Shown: positions 1-9,009, counted from the first letter of the stretch. The stretch is 64,000 bases of DNA from an uncultured Paracoccaceae bacterium (GCA_947500135.1 CANMQX010000002.1:310001-374000); one strand, 5' to 3'. Notes: generated by a model not told the origin, from the sequence alone. Translations and numbers: made by a program.

Positions 1-2598
1 TTCCACCAGACGTCCCGAAGTCAGGATCATCGGATAGTCTTCGCTGAAATCCTGCTTCTGGATCGAGGCATACATGGTCGGCAGACGATAGAACTTCCGG
101 TCCTCATAGGTCGGATAATCCTCCACCAGGTCACGGCGGTTGGTATAAAGCGGCTCGCGGTGGACCGGCACAGGGTCCGGGAAGGTCCAGACAACCGCGC
201 GGGCCTTGGCGTTACCAAATGGCGCACATTCATGCGCGATGGCAACACGCTGGATACCGCCGGACAGGTCGGTCTTCCAATTCACCTTGGCGACCTTATC
301 GTCATAGTCCGACGGGAACGGCGACATGCCAGCCTCACCGACCTCTGCCTTATAGTCCTGGAACCCATCAACACCCGCCGCTTTCGCGATAAAGGCGCGT
401 TCGCTATCGGTCAGTTCGGTATGCCAGCCAAGATCCTTGAGCATCTGATAAGTAAACTCGGGATATCCATCCTGAATATCAGAATCAAGCGATGCGACAC
501 CTTCGGCCAGCAGATTGTCACCGTCCCGTTCCACGCCAAACCGAGCGCGGAATGTCAGGCCACCTTCAGAGACACGCTTTGACATGTCGTAAAGGTTGGG
601 CGTTCCAGGGTGGTTCATCTCGGCTGTGCCCCAGCTTGGCCATGGCAGACCGTAGTAGTCGCCGTCTGCCGGACCGCCATTGGCCTGCAAGGTTGTGCGA
701 TCAAACGTGTGCTGGTTGGCCATGTGCATCTTGATCCGCTCAGGGCTTTGGCCAGTGTAACCGATGGTCCACATGCCGCGATTGAACTCTCGGGTGATGC
801 TTTCGACATTTGGTGTTTCGGCGTCCTCCATCTCGATATTGCGGAATAACCGATCGCCCCAGCCGAACTTATTGGCGAATTTCGCCATGATCACTTCGTC
901 AGGCTTGGATTCAAACAGTGGTTCAACAACCCGATCACGCCATTGCAGTGACCGGTTTGATGCAGTGACAGAGCCCCGTGTCTCAAACTGCGTACAAGCG
1001 GGCAGCAGATAGACACCATCTGTCCGGTCATGCAGCACGGCAGAGACGGTGGGATAAGGGTCAACCACAACCAACATATCCAACTGCTCCATGGCCGTCT
1101 TCATTTCCTTCATCCGGGTCTGCGAATTGGGCGCGTGACCCCACAACACCATGGCACGTACCTTGTCAGGATTGTCCATGTTTTCAGGGTCTTCCAAGAC
1201 ACCGTCAATCCAGCGCGACACCGGAATACCGGTCAGGTTCTGCAATGACGTGTCCTTGCCCTCAGCATCTTTCGGACCGGGTGCGAACTGGGCTTTCAGC
1301 CAATCGCCATCCTCTTCCCAGACACGACCCCAATGCGCCCATGCCCCTGCAGACAGGCCATAATAGCCGGGCAGCGTGTGGGACAGAACCCCAAGGTCCG
1401 TTGCACCCTGCACGTTGTCGTGGCCGCGGAAGATGTTGGTGCCGCCACCGCTGGTGCCCATATTGCCAAGGGCCAGCTGCAACACGCAGTAAGCGCGGGT
1501 GTTGTTGTTACCATTGGTGTGCTGTGTACCACCCATGCACCAGATCACGGTGCCGGGACGGTTATTGGCCATCGTGCGCGCAACGCGGCGCAACTGCGAA
1601 CCGGGCGCGCCAGTGACACGTTCAACCTCTTCCGGGGTCCAACGGGCAACTTCTTCCTTGATCTGGTCCATGCCCCAAACGCGGGTGCGGATGAATTCCT
1701 GATCTTCCCAACCATTTTCAAAGATGTGCCAGAGGATACCCCAAACCAGCGCCACATCAGTGCCAGGACGGAAGCGCACAAATTCATCGGCATGGGCCGC
1801 CGTGCGGGTAAAGCGCGGATCGCACACGATCAAAGGCGCATTGTTCTGCTCTTTCGCCTTCAGAAGGTGCAGCAGCGATACGGGGTGCGCTTCGGCAGGG
1901 TTACCACCGATGATAAAGATCGCTTTGGAATTGTGAATATCATTGTAGCTGTTGGTCATGGCACCGTAGCCCCATGTATTCGCCACACCAGCCACCGTGG
2001 TGGAGTGGCAAATCCGCGCCTGGTGATCCACATTGTTGGTGCCCCAGTAAGCAGCAAACTTGCGGAACAGATAGGCCTGTTCGTTGTTATGCTTGGCCGA
2101 ACCCAACCAGTAAACGCTGTCAGGGCCACTTTCCTCGCGGATATTCATCATGCCGTCGCCGATTTCGTCGATGGCCTGATCCCAGGAAATACGGACCCAT
2201 TCGCCGTTTTCTTTCTTCATAGGGTATTTCAGGCGCCGTTCACCATGGGCGTGCTCGCGAACGGCAGCACCTTTGGCGCAGTGGGCGCCGAGGTTGAACG
2301 GGCTGTCCCAACCAGGCTCCTGCCCTGTCCAGACACCGTTGGATACTTCTGCAATGACAGTACAGCCGACCGAACAATGGGTACAAACCGATTTAACCGT
2401 CTCAACAACCGCAGCTGCAGTTTGGGCCGCTGCTGGGGCGACGGCACCACCCGTTGCTGAAATCGCAGCCAGACCACCAATCGCGAGGCCTGATCCGCGG
2501 AGGAAGGCGCGGCGGTCAACCGATTTATCGGCAACATTTGCCAAAATCCCGGGACGGCCAGTCCGCCTTGCGGTGCCATTCGTCTTTTTCCGTAACAT
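1..2598 (-). CDS. fdhA: Formate dehydrogenase catalytic (alpha) subunit, 3' end missing
   Basis: This is a Mo/W-bis-MGD oxidoreductase that oxidises formate to CO2. The frame is open for 866 codons from ATG at 2598 to the window edge, behind a GGGAGAAG ribosome site. A Tat motif (DRRAFLRG, residues 29-36) and a hydrophobic stretch predict export. An N-terminal 4Fe-4S site is formed by C72, C75, C79 and C107. The motif QARICHS puts cysteine at residue 197, where many FDHs have selenocysteine, so this is a Cys enzyme. The frame breaks off at LTSGRLVE, the start of the C-terminal cofactor domain, so roughly 100 residues are missing. It is the last visible gene of a minus-strand run with a Tat accessory protein and a TorD chaperone. 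Iron-sulfur and membrane subunits probably follow outside the window. Confidence 0.93.
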   Translation of the reverse strand, partial: MLRKKTNGTARRTGRPGILANVADKSVDRRAFLRGSGLAIGGLAAISATGGAVAPAAAQTAAAVVETVKSVCTHCSVGCTVIAEVSNGVWTGQEPGWDSPFNLGAHCAKGAAVREHAHGERRLKYPMKKENGEWVRISWDQAIDEIGDGMMNIREESGPDSVYWLGSAKHNNEQAYLFRKFAAYWGTNNVDHQARICHSTTVAGVANTWGYGAMTNSYNDIHNSKAIFIIGGNPAEAHPVSLLHLLKAKEQNNAPLIVCDPRFTRTAAHADEFVRFRPGTDVALVWGILWHIFENGWEDQEFIRTRVWGMDQIKEEVARWTPEEVERVTGAPGSQLRRVARTMANNRPGTVIWCMGGTQHTNGNNNTRAYCVLQLALGNMGTSGGGTNIFRGHDNVQGATDLGVLSHTLPGYYGLSAGAWAHWGRVWEEDGDWLKAQFAPGPKDAEGKDTSLQNLTGIPVSRWIDGVLEDPENMDNPDKVRAMVLWGHAPNSQTRMKEMKTAMEQLDMLVVVDPYPTVSAVLHDRTDGVYLLPACTQFETRGSVTASNRSLQWRDRVVEPLFESKPDEVIMAKFANKFGWGDRLFRNIEMEDAETPNVESITREFNRGMWTIGYTGQSPERIKMHMANQHTFDRTTLQANGGPADGDYYGLPWPSWGTAEMNHPGTPNLYDMSKRVSEGGLTFRARFGVERDGDNLLAEGVASLDSDIQDGYPEFTYQMLKDLGWHTELTDSERAFIAKAAGVDGFQDYKAEVGEAGMSPFPSDYDDKVAKVNWKTDLSGGIQRVAIAHECAPFGNAKARAVVWTFPDPVPVHREPLYTNRRDLVEDYPTYEDRKFYRLPTMYASIQKQDFSEDYPMILTSGRLVE

Positions 2599-2661
2599 CT
2601 TATCTTCTCCCTTGCTGCCATCCGAAAGGTGGCGAGGTATCTTGTCTTCTTGGCGCCCTGA

Positions 2662-2847
2662 TTAGAACCGGGCGCTGTCGAGGTAGGCGCGTGTATGGTC
2701 AGTGTCCTGCATCTTTTCGGATGCCAGATCGACGGGCTGCGCCTCAGCCGTGGTTGTACCGGCCAATACGACGGCCGCTGCCGGCGCTGTTGTGCCAGCC
2801 AGTTTCAGAAAATCGCGCCTGTTAGTGCTTTTCTTTTCCGGTTTCAT
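2662..2847 (-). CDS. Small Tat-targeted protein of formate dehydrogenase clusters
   Basis: This 61-residue protein has a twin-arginine signal (NRRDFLKLAG, about residues 8-17), a hydrophobic Ala/Val stretch and a short charged tail ending YLDSARF. It matches the small 'formate dehydrogenase region Tat target' family usually encoded just before the FDH catalytic subunit; its function is unknown. I chose the ATG at 2847 because AAGGGAGA sits just upstream and the Tat motif then falls at the usual place. The gap to fdhA is 63 bp, so the two are probably co-transcribed. It may be a helper for export or assembly, which is inference. Confidence 0.85.
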   Translation of the reverse strand: MKPEKKSTNRRDFLKLAGTTAPAAAVVLAGTTTAEAQPVDLASEKMQDTDHTRAYLDSARF

Positions 2848-2903
2848 GGGATGTCTCCCTTCCCTGTTTACGGCAGGCATCCCTACCAAGTTGTCGCAGG
2901 GTG

Positions 2904-3509
2904 CTACCCTGCTGTCATTCTGAACGCCTCGCGCTCAATCTCTAAGAATGCTTTGCCAACGCTTCCCACCGAAGCATAAAAAACTGACGTCTTGGCCGCT
3001 TCCATGTCGGCAAAGCAATGTGATGCCCACGGGGCTATATGCTTGTTAAAGAACACTCTTTGCGCATCAAGCGCTGCAGGAGCCCGAAACCGCCCCACAA
3101 TCATACCCGCCATCATTTCCATCAATGATGCGATATTATCCTCCGGCTCGAAAACATTTTCGGCGCGAACCATACCCTGAGCTACCATATCGGCACGCAA
3201 GGCGGCTAGTGGTTTCTCGTTCAAAAAGCCGGTCAGATAGTAGCTGGCATAGGGCAGCAACTCACCCCGGCCTAGGCCAACGAAAAGCGCATTAAACTCG
3301 CTTTGCACCGCTTTCGGCTTCGAAACCCTTGCAACACGGGACAATGCAGCAATGGCCTGCCCCAATTCCGTCTCATCACCCGACAGCCCGGCACATTGAT
3401 CCAAAAGAATCTGATCCGGCGGCCCAGAAAGAATAAGCCCAAGAAAATTGTAAAGATCGGCACGCAGACGGTCTTCGGTCGAAACAGCAATCTGTTCTGC
3501 AGCGGTCAC
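2904..3509 (-). CDS. TorD/DmsD-family chaperone for a molybdoenzyme
   Basis: This 201-residue all-helical protein is of the TorD/DmsD type. Such cytoplasmic chaperones hold the Tat signal of a Mo/W enzyme until the cofactor is inserted. The family signature is visible as LLPYASYYLTGFL near residues 83-95 and EPEDNIASLMEMM near 120-132. The start overlaps the end of the DUF3306 gene by 4 bp, so translation is coupled. Its expected client is the Tat-tagged formate dehydrogenase 300 bp downstream. Confidence 0.85.
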   Translation of the reverse strand: MTAAEQIAVSTEDRLRADLYNFLGLILSGPPDQILLDQCAGLSGDETELGQAIAALSRVARVSKPKAVQSEFNALFVGLGRGELLPYASYYLTGFLNEKPLAALRADMVAQGMVRAENVFEPEDNIASLMEMMAGMIVGRFRAPAALDAQRVFFNKHIAPWASHCFADMEAAKTSVFYASVGSVGKAFLEIEREAFRMTAG

Positions 3510-4111
3510 GTCACATCCTCAGTTTGAAAAACCATGCGGCGCGGTCTGGCCGTCATCGGCAGGTCTTCCACGTCATCCTCATGCGGCAAATCAAGCATCG
3601 TATCAGCAACGGGTAGATCAGCACTCGCCGACACAGCCTCTATCTCTTCAGTAACATCGACAATTGCATCGCATTCAGCGTCCGTTTCGGGCGCCTCTTC
3701 ATCCTCGGCCCGCTTTGCCATCGCCTCTACATGTTTCAGCATGCCCTTGCCCACCTGATAGGCGGTTTGCAGGTCTTCGATCACCGTCGCACTGTCGGTA
3801 AAATCTTCGCCATAATCGACAAGCATATCGACATTCGCCAAAACCGGGTTCGACCGCCATAAGGTGCGCAGCGCGCGTCTGCGAATGCGGTCCGGCACAG
3901 CCTGCGCCATGAAACCTTTGAAATCATCACCCATAGTCAGCGTATCGGGATCCGGCAAATTGAGCGCGTCAAGAACCTCTGCATCGCTCATCGCATCAAA
4001 ATTTTGCTGCTCTTCGGCAATGGCAGCAGCCTCTGACGTACGGACCTCTTCCTCGGCCTCTGCCTGGACGGCCGCCTTACGTCGCGCCCAAATGTCAGCC
4101 ACGCCACTCAA
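3506..4111 (-). CDS. DUF3306 protein of the formate dehydrogenase cluster
   Basis: This is a 201-residue soluble, acidic protein with no signal peptide and no cysteine pair for metal binding. The conserved part is residues 45-110 (LNLPDPDTLTMGDDFKGFM, then RRRALRTLWRSNPVLANVD), typical of DUF3306. The second half is Glu/Asp/Ala-rich low-complexity sequence. It overlaps its neighbours by 4 bp on both sides (DUF3305 upstream, TorD-like downstream), so the three form one translationally coupled unit. Its function is unknown; co-occurrence with FDH suggests a role in maturation or assembly. Confidence 0.8.
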   Translation of the reverse strand: MSGVADIWARRKAAVQAEAEEEVRTSEAAAIAEEQQNFDAMSDAEVLDALNLPDPDTLTMGDDFKGFMAQAVPDRIRRRALRTLWRSNPVLANVDMLVDYGEDFTDSATVIEDLQTAYQVGKGMLKHVEAMAKRAEDEEAPETDAECDAIVDVTEEIEAVSASADLPVADTMLDLPHEDDVEDLPMTARPRRMVFQTEDVT

Positions 4112-4689
4112 TGGATCGCCTCTTTCTTGGCGTTTGGTGCGCGATAAACATCGGCCATCTGACGAATACGGGCATCACCGATGCCATCTTCCTCCAGATC
4201 GATCCGTTTTTTGTCGCGGCGGCGCTTGATGAACACCTCTTCTTCATGATGTTCGTCAATGAAATCACGGATCAGCGCGATCAGCCCTTCAGGCATCGGC
4301 ACTTTCTCCACCAGTTCTTCACCAGTATCCGCGTAATCCTGCGCCTCATAAGGCGACGCAGTCGCTAGAACGATATCCAGTGGACGGTCATCCAAGGCCG
4401 GTCGCATGATGATATAGATGGCAGGGTCGCGCGCAGAAAGACCGGATAGGTAAGCGTCGGTATCCGTACGATGCAACTCTAGATTAACGGTCGCGGCGTG
4501 ATACTCAACGGCATCGCCTTCGCGGCGCAACTCTTTCCAATGGGCCTTAGGTGCGCCAGGCAGAATTGCAACGGCTTTCCACACATGCTTTGCCCAACGA
4601 GTCACCCCGACTGTACGTCTCACCACAATACCTAGTGGAAATGACGTCGATCTCTTTGACTCTACGGACAATTTTTCCCCGGCCCCCAT
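4108..4689 (-). CDS. DUF3305 protein of the formate dehydrogenase cluster
   Basis: This 193-residue soluble protein has the DUF3305 pattern: FPLGIVVRRTVGVTRWAKHVWKA-like start near residue 18, a central SARDPAIYIIMRP region, and an ASPYEAQDYADTGEELVEKVPMP region near 130. The tail is charged. It is the first gene of the minus-strand run leading to fdhA, so the promoter probably lies in 4690-4880, shared with the divergent ferredoxin gene. No catalytic motif is visible and its role is unknown. Confidence 0.8.
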   Translation of the reverse strand: MGAGEKLSVESKRSTSFPLGIVVRRTVGVTRWAKHVWKAVAILPGAPKAHWKELRREGDAVEYHAATVNLELHRTDTDAYLSGLSARDPAIYIIMRPALDDRPLDIVLATASPYEAQDYADTGEELVEKVPMPEGLIALIRDFIDEHHEEEVFIKRRRDKKRIDLEEDGIGDARIRQMADVYRAPNAKKEAIH

Positions 4690-4879
4690 TCGCTGATCTT
4701 AGGTTGCACCACTGCCAACGAATATAAAAGTAAATTTTTTATTAATGGGGAATTTCCGGTGCGATAGGTTGTCGCGGCACCTTCCGCCCAGACGACACGA
4801 GCGCTGCATGAAATTAAGTTATATCAAAAGTTTACCTAGCGTAACTATCGTTTTAGTTGAGGTGAAATTGTGCAGGTGC

Positions 4880-4998
4880 AGCATGCCCAACGACCGGTCA
4901 GCTGCGGCATTTCGTGTTTACCTTCCCGCAGAATCAGGACTAGCTTGCGCCAACCTACGGCCCGGCCCCCTGCCGGGCCTCTGGCATGCTCGGGGGCC
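4880..4998 (+). promoter_or_regulatory. Candidate structured 5' leader of the ferredoxin gene
   Basis: The 312 bp between the divergent FDH-cluster genes hold a possible RNA structure ending just before the ATG at 5002. P1 is AGCATGCC (4880-4887) with GGCATGCT (4983-4990). P2 is CTGCGG (4902-4907) with CCGCAG (4926-4931). P3 is GGCCCGGC (4959-4966) with GCCGGGCC (4972-4979), loop CCCCT. All pairs are perfect, giving a three-way-junction layout. GGCCCCC (4964-4970) could instead pair with GGGGGCC (4992-4998), the only purine-rich stretch before the start codon, which would be an off state. I do not recognise a known riboswitch. P1 contains the self-complementary GCATGC, so chance pairing is possible. 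Confidence 0.4.
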
Positions 4999-5001
4999 AC
5001 C

Positions 5002-6948
5002 ATGACGAAAAAGCTGATTTTGTGTGACTGCCTGGGTAGCCAGACAATTGATGCAACGACTATTTCGGATGCGACCGGTTTAAGCTGCTCAAAAACCTAC
5101 ACATTCCTCTGCGGTGATGAGTTGGAGCATGCCGCAAAGGAAATGACCGGTGGCGACGTAATGATTGCCTGCCAGCAAGAACGCCATCGTTTTGAAGACC
5201 TTGCTGACGACATTGAATGTGATGCCCCTGATTTCGTTGATCTGCGCGACCGCGCCGGATGGGGCACCGCGCCCGCCGCTCCAAAAATGGCCGCCCTTGT
5301 GGCAGAGGCAACGCTGCCCGTGCCTGCCACCAAAGCGATTGATGTGGTGTCCGAGGGCACATGCCTGATCATCGGCGGAGCTGCCGCGTTGCAAGCCGCC
5401 GCTGATCTTTGTGACATGCTTGCCGTGACCGTCCTGCTGGATCCATCTTGCGACTTGCCGCTGGATCGCAGATTTGACTGCGTGACCGGGCAACTGCGCC
5501 GGACCAGCGGCGCCTTGGGTAATTTCGAAGTCACAATCGACCAGTTTCAAGACCTGCGCCCCGGTGGACGCGGTACGTTTACGCTTGGCCCCGCGAAAGA
5601 TGGCGCAGTATCCGGCTGCGACGTCATTCTCGACCTGACCGGCAACCAGGCCCTGTTTTCTGCCCACGAAAAACGCGAAGGTTACCTGCGCGCTGATCCG
5701 TCCTACCCGCCTGCCATTGCCGCGGCGGTGCTGGCCGCTTCTCAGATGGTCGGCACATTCGAACAGCCGCTATATGTGCGACTTGAACCCTCGATCTGTG
5801 CCCATAGCCGGGCCGAGCAGGCGGCCTGCTCCAATTGCCTGAATGTCTGCCCGACCGGGGCAATCACCTCAGCTGGTGAACATGTTACGGTCGATCCGAC
5901 AATTTGTGCCGGGTGTGGTGCGTGTTCGGCGGTCTGCCCATCGGGCGCCATCAGCTATGACGCACCACCTGTTGAAACCGTGTTCCAGCGGGTCAACACA
6001 TTGGCCAGCACCTATCGCAAAGCTGGCGGAAAGGCCCCGCGCCTGTTGGTCCATGATGACAATCACGGACAAGAATTGATTGCGTTGAACGCACGTTTCG
6101 GCGCAGGGCTGCCTGCAGATGTGATCCCCTTTGCCGTCGATGCGCTGGCCGGGTTCGGTCATGCCGAAATCCTGGGCGCGCTGGCCTGCGGGTTTGCAGA
6201 TGTCACCATTCTGCTTAATCCAAAATCAGACCGCGATGTCATCAGCGAACAAGTCAGGCTTGCCACCGCAATCACAGGGGACGGCAAGGTCAACCTCATC
6301 GACCCGCAAGATCCAGACGCGTTAACGGCAGCGCTCAACAACGCAGAGCTAACCGCCCCCTGCCCCGACCCGATCATGCCAATCGGCAGCCGTCGGCAAA
6401 TCACGCGGCTCGCGGCCAAAACGCTGCGGCCCGATGACAGCCAACTGCCCCTACCCGAAAATGCACCATACGGGGCGATTGTGGTTGATGGGGATGCCTG
6501 CACGCTGTGCTTGTCTTGCGTGTCACTTTGTCCATCCGGGGCGTTGGGTGATAATTCCGACAAACCGCAATTGCGGTTTCAAGAAGATGCCTGCCTGCAA
6601 TGCGGACTTTGCGCAAATATCTGCCCGGAAAAGGCGATCACTCTTAAACCGCAACTTGACCTGACCGATGCGGCGTTCAACCAGCAGGTCCTGCACGAGG
6701 AAGAACCCTTTGCCTGCATCGAATGCGGTTCACTTTTCGGGTCTAAGTCGACCATTGAAAAGATCACGGAAAAGCTGGTCGGCAACCATGCGATGTTTGC
6801 CACATTAGACGCGGCCAAACTGATCCAGATGTGTGAAAACTGCCGGATTCAGGCGCAGTTCCACTCCGAAGACAATCCATTTCAGGGTGGTAAAAGGCCT
6901 CGGACCCGTACCTCGGATGACTATTTCTCAGACCGCAAAGATCACTGA
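5002..6948 (+). CDS. Multi-cluster 4Fe-4S ferredoxin-type protein of the FDH cluster
   Basis: This 648-residue cytoplasmic protein has at least four CxxCxxC...CP iron-sulfur motifs: a pair near residues 266-312 (SNCLNVCP, AGCGACSAVCP) and a pair near 500-541 (TLCLSCVSLCP, LQCGLCANICP). Two further CxxC pairs lie near 572-575 and 611-614. The N-terminal third is also cysteine-rich (CDC, residue 8) and may hold another site. The frame stays open upstream to 4870, but I chose the ATG at 5002 because MTKKLILCDC looks like a genuine N-terminus and the upstream part is Pro/Arg/Cys-rich without a ribosome site. It is divergent from DUF3305 and overlaps the cytochrome gene tail to tail by 7 bp. It probably carries electrons or scaffolds clusters for FDH. 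Confidence 0.82.
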   Translation: MTKKLILCDCLGSQTIDATTISDATGLSCSKTYTFLCGDELEHAAKEMTGGDVMIACQQERHRFEDLADDIECDAPDFVDLRDRAGWGTAPAAPKMAALVAEATLPVPATKAIDVVSEGTCLIIGGAAALQAAADLCDMLAVTVLLDPSCDLPLDRRFDCVTGQLRRTSGALGNFEVTIDQFQDLRPGGRGTFTLGPAKDGAVSGCDVILDLTGNQALFSAHEKREGYLRADPSYPPAIAAAVLAASQMVGTFEQPLYVRLEPSICAHSRAEQAACSNCLNVCPTGAITSAGEHVTVDPTICAGCGACSAVCPSGAISYDAPPVETVFQRVNTLASTYRKAGGKAPRLLVHDDNHGQELIALNARFGAGLPADVIPFAVDALAGFGHAEILGALACGFADVTILLNPKSDRDVISEQVRLATAITGDGKVNLIDPQDPDALTAALNNAELTAPCPDPIMPIGSRRQITRLAAKTLRPDDSQLPLPENAPYGAIVVDGDACTLCLSCVSLCPSGALGDNSDKPQLRFQEDACLQCGLCANICPEKAITLKPQLDLTDAAFNQQVLHEEEPFACIECGSLFGSKSTIEKITEKLVGNHAMFATLDAAKLIQMCENCRIQAQFHSEDNPFQGGKRPRTRTSDDYFSDRKDH

Positions 6949-7667
6949 ATTTCTACCGGCGCACCCAGATCGGCTGGCGCAATCGTGGCCACATAGGCAA
7001 CGATTGCATCAATTTCATCCAGCGTCACCTCTATCGGTGAAATCGGCGAAGGCAGATTGTCGGGAAACGGGTCGGTCACATCCGTCACCTGCGTGAATGC
7101 ACCATGGGGTTTGAGCAGGAAAAACGTCTGAAACCGTCCTTCCCAATCTTCAAAATTGCGCATCAAACCGAATGACGGGGTCGATCCGATGGCGTTCATC
7201 TTGTTGGTTTCATTGACCACATGACAACGGCCACATTTCTGCAGGCTCGACTTTTCGCCCAAGACTACGTCACCGGTAACCGCGGCGGCAACAACAACAG
7301 CTGCAACGCCGACATCGGCGGTGAACAGTGGGGTGCCGTCTGGGGCAAACCCCTCAATCGTGCGTTTACCCACATCCGACACCAGCCAATCCTGAAACGC
7401 ATCGACATCAGGATCATCCGCATCCGAAAGATGCCAAACCGTACCAGAATCGCCAAAAACCGGTGTGCCATCCGCGCCCAACACAACATCACCCGCATCT
7501 GGATCAACGGTAATCCGGATTCCCGTCTTTAGTGAAAACCGCGGCAAAAGATGTTGCAGAAAACCACTCTCGGTCAGTGCTTGCGGCGCGCGCAAGGTAA
7601 AGGCCTTATCCTGCGCCAATGCTGGCGATGCGACCAGACACAGACCCAAAGCAAGATTTCTTAACAT
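6942..7667 (-). CDS. Periplasmic c-type cytochrome with a shortened TupA-like N-terminal part
   Basis: This 241-residue protein has a signal peptide (MLRNLALGLCLVASPALAQ). The ATG at 7667 is preferred over 7700 because it puts the signal peptide first. About residues 22-130 resemble the two ends of a tungstate/molybdate-binding TupA-type protein: an opening SGFLQHLLPRFSLKTGI and a closing FQDWLVSDVGKRTIEGF followed by DGTPLF. The usual long middle is missing. The second half has one haem c site, CGRCH, with candidate axial methionines in KMNAIG or GLMRNF, and ends in a typical cytochrome c helix (DEIDAIVAYVATI). The mixture is unusual. Its position beside FDH suggests periplasmic electron transfer, which is inference. 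Confidence 0.75.
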   Translation of the reverse strand: MLRNLALGLCLVASPALAQDKAFTLRAPQALTESGFLQHLLPRFSLKTGIRITVDPDAGDVVLGADGTPVFGDSGTVWHLSDADDPDVDAFQDWLVSDVGKRTIEGFAPDGTPLFTADVGVAAVVVAAAVTGDVVLGEKSSLQKCGRCHVVNETNKMNAIGSTPSFGLMRNFEDWEGRFQTFFLLKPHGAFTQVTDVTDPFPDNLPSPISPIEVTLDEIDAIVAYVATIAPADLGAPVEIQ

Positions 7668-7761
7668 TCTGCCAGCTCCCACCACTGCGCCAGGTTGCAT
7701 ATCAGCCTAGGGGCGCTAGGGTCTGATCGTCAATAATTCTATCTGCGGGGAAGGTCAGATC

Positions 7762-7953
7762 ATGAGCGATGACTTCAATATGTCGATGCGCAAATTTCTT
7801 AAACAAGTCGGGGTGACTTCGCAGCAGGCCATCGAAGACGCGATGCGCAATGCCAGTGACACATCCGGTAAAAGCTATGACGTCAAAATGGTGCTGACCA
7901 TTGACGGGCTAGACCTGAATCATGTCGTGACCGGAAAGATCGAAGGCCCATAA
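7762..7953 (+). CDS. DUF6494-like small protein
   Basis: This 63-residue soluble protein has a conserved-looking core, MRKFLKQVGVTSQQAIEDAM, and a C-terminal LTIDGLDLNHVVTGKIEG. It resembles the small DUF6494 family; no function is known. The start has GGGGAAGG about 10 bases upstream. Its stop codon is immediately followed by the GTG of the Mrp ATPase gene, so it heads the four-gene operon 7762-10182 and is probably made together with that ATPase. Confidence 0.7.
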   Translation: MSDDFNMSMRKFLKQVGVTSQQAIEDAMRNASDTSGKSYDVKMVLTIDGLDLNHVVTGKIEGP

Positions 7954-9009
7954 GTGAGCATTACAAGAGAACAGGTTCTCGATTGCCTGAAAACAATCGC
8001 GGCACCCGGTGGCGCCGATATGGTCAGCGCCGGTCTGGCGCGCGCGCTGAATGTGGACGGCACGACCGTCCGGTTTGTTATGGAGGTCTCCAGCCCAGAT
8101 CCATATTTGCCAATTAAGGAAGAGGCCGAGGAAAAACTGCGTGGCATCGGGGCGGAATCCGTCTCAATCGTCATGACGGCCCATAGTCAGCCAGCCGCCC
8201 CGCCCGACCTGAAACCATCGCGCTCCGCCGAACCTGCCGGGCCCGCCAAAATCCCCGGAATCGACAAGATCATCGCCGTGGCGTCCGGTAAGGGCGGCGT
8301 TGGTAAATCCACGGTCGCGGCCAATCTGGCCTGCGCGCTGACAGCCGAAGGCAAGCGCGTCGGCATGCTCGATGCGGATGTCTACGGACCGTCCCAACCA
8401 CGTATGTTGGGCGTATCCGGCAGACCGCAAAGCCCCGATGGCAAACTGATCCTGCCTCTACGCAATTTCGGTGTGACGATGATGTCAATCGGGCTGATGA
8501 CCAATGATGATCAGGCGGTTGTCTGGCGTGGGCCGATGCTGATGGGGGCGTTGCAACAAATGCTTAGCCAGGTGCAATGGGGCGCGCTTGATGTGTTGAT
8601 CGTGGATCTGCCACCGGGCACTGGCGACGTACAAATGACCTTGGCGCAAAAGGCGCAGCTTGACGGGGCCATCATTGTGTCCACCCCACAGGATGTGGCA
8701 CTACTCGATGCACGTAAGGGGATCGACATGTTCAACCAGATGAACACCCCTATCATTGGCATGATCGAAAACATGAGCACACATATCTGTTCCAATTGCG
8801 GGCATGAGGAACATGTGTTCGGGCATGGCGGCGTCGCCGCTGAGGCCGAAAAAATCGGCGTGCCTCTGCTCGCTGAAATACCGCTCCATCTCGATATCCG
8901 CATGGCGGCGGATGGCGGGGCGCCGATTGTCGTCTCCAAACCGGATTCGGCGCAGGCACAGGCGTTTCGTAAGATCGCCAAATCCTTGATCGAAAACAAA
9001 AACATATGA
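7954..9009 (+). CDS. mrp: Mrp/NBP35-family P-loop ATPase (iron-sulfur carrier)
   Basis: This 351-residue protein has an N-terminal MIP18-like domain (1-75), a Pro/Ala linker and a deviant Walker A GKGGVGKST at 112-120. Further ATPase motifs are DADVYGPSQPRMLG and DLPPGTGDVQ. The CSNC pair near residue 275 is the expected place for a bridging cluster between two subunits. The family carries and transfers 4Fe-4S clusters in the cytosol. The start is GTG directly after the DUF6494 stop codon. The end overlaps the next gene by 4 bp. Beside an FDH cluster rich in Fe-S proteins, a role in loading those proteins is plausible. Confidence 0.92.
   Translation: MSITREQVLDCLKTIAAPGGADMVSAGLARALNVDGTTVRFVMEVSSPDPYLPIKEEAEEKLRGIGAESVSIVMTAHSQPAAPPDLKPSRSAEPAGPAKIPGIDKIIAVASGKGGVGKSTVAANLACALTAEGKRVGMLDADVYGPSQPRMLGVSGRPQSPDGKLILPLRNFGVTMMSIGLMTNDDQAVVWRGPMLMGALQQMLSQVQWGALDVLIVDLPPGTGDVQMTLAQKAQLDGAIIVSTPQDVALLDARKGIDMFNQMNTPIIGMIENMSTHICSNCGHEEHVFGHGGVAAEAEKIGVPLLAEIPLHLDIRMAADGGAPIVVSKPDSAQAQAFRKIAKSLIENKNI

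Noticed and set aside
1333..2460. 375-codon open frame on the plus strand
   Set aside because: It lies entirely antisense to the formate dehydrogenase gene and has no family similarity; it arises from codon bias.
4814..4827. Possible Fnr box (TTAAG-N4-ATCAA) between the FDH-cluster promoters
   Set aside because: Only the right half-site matches; the left half differs at key bases.
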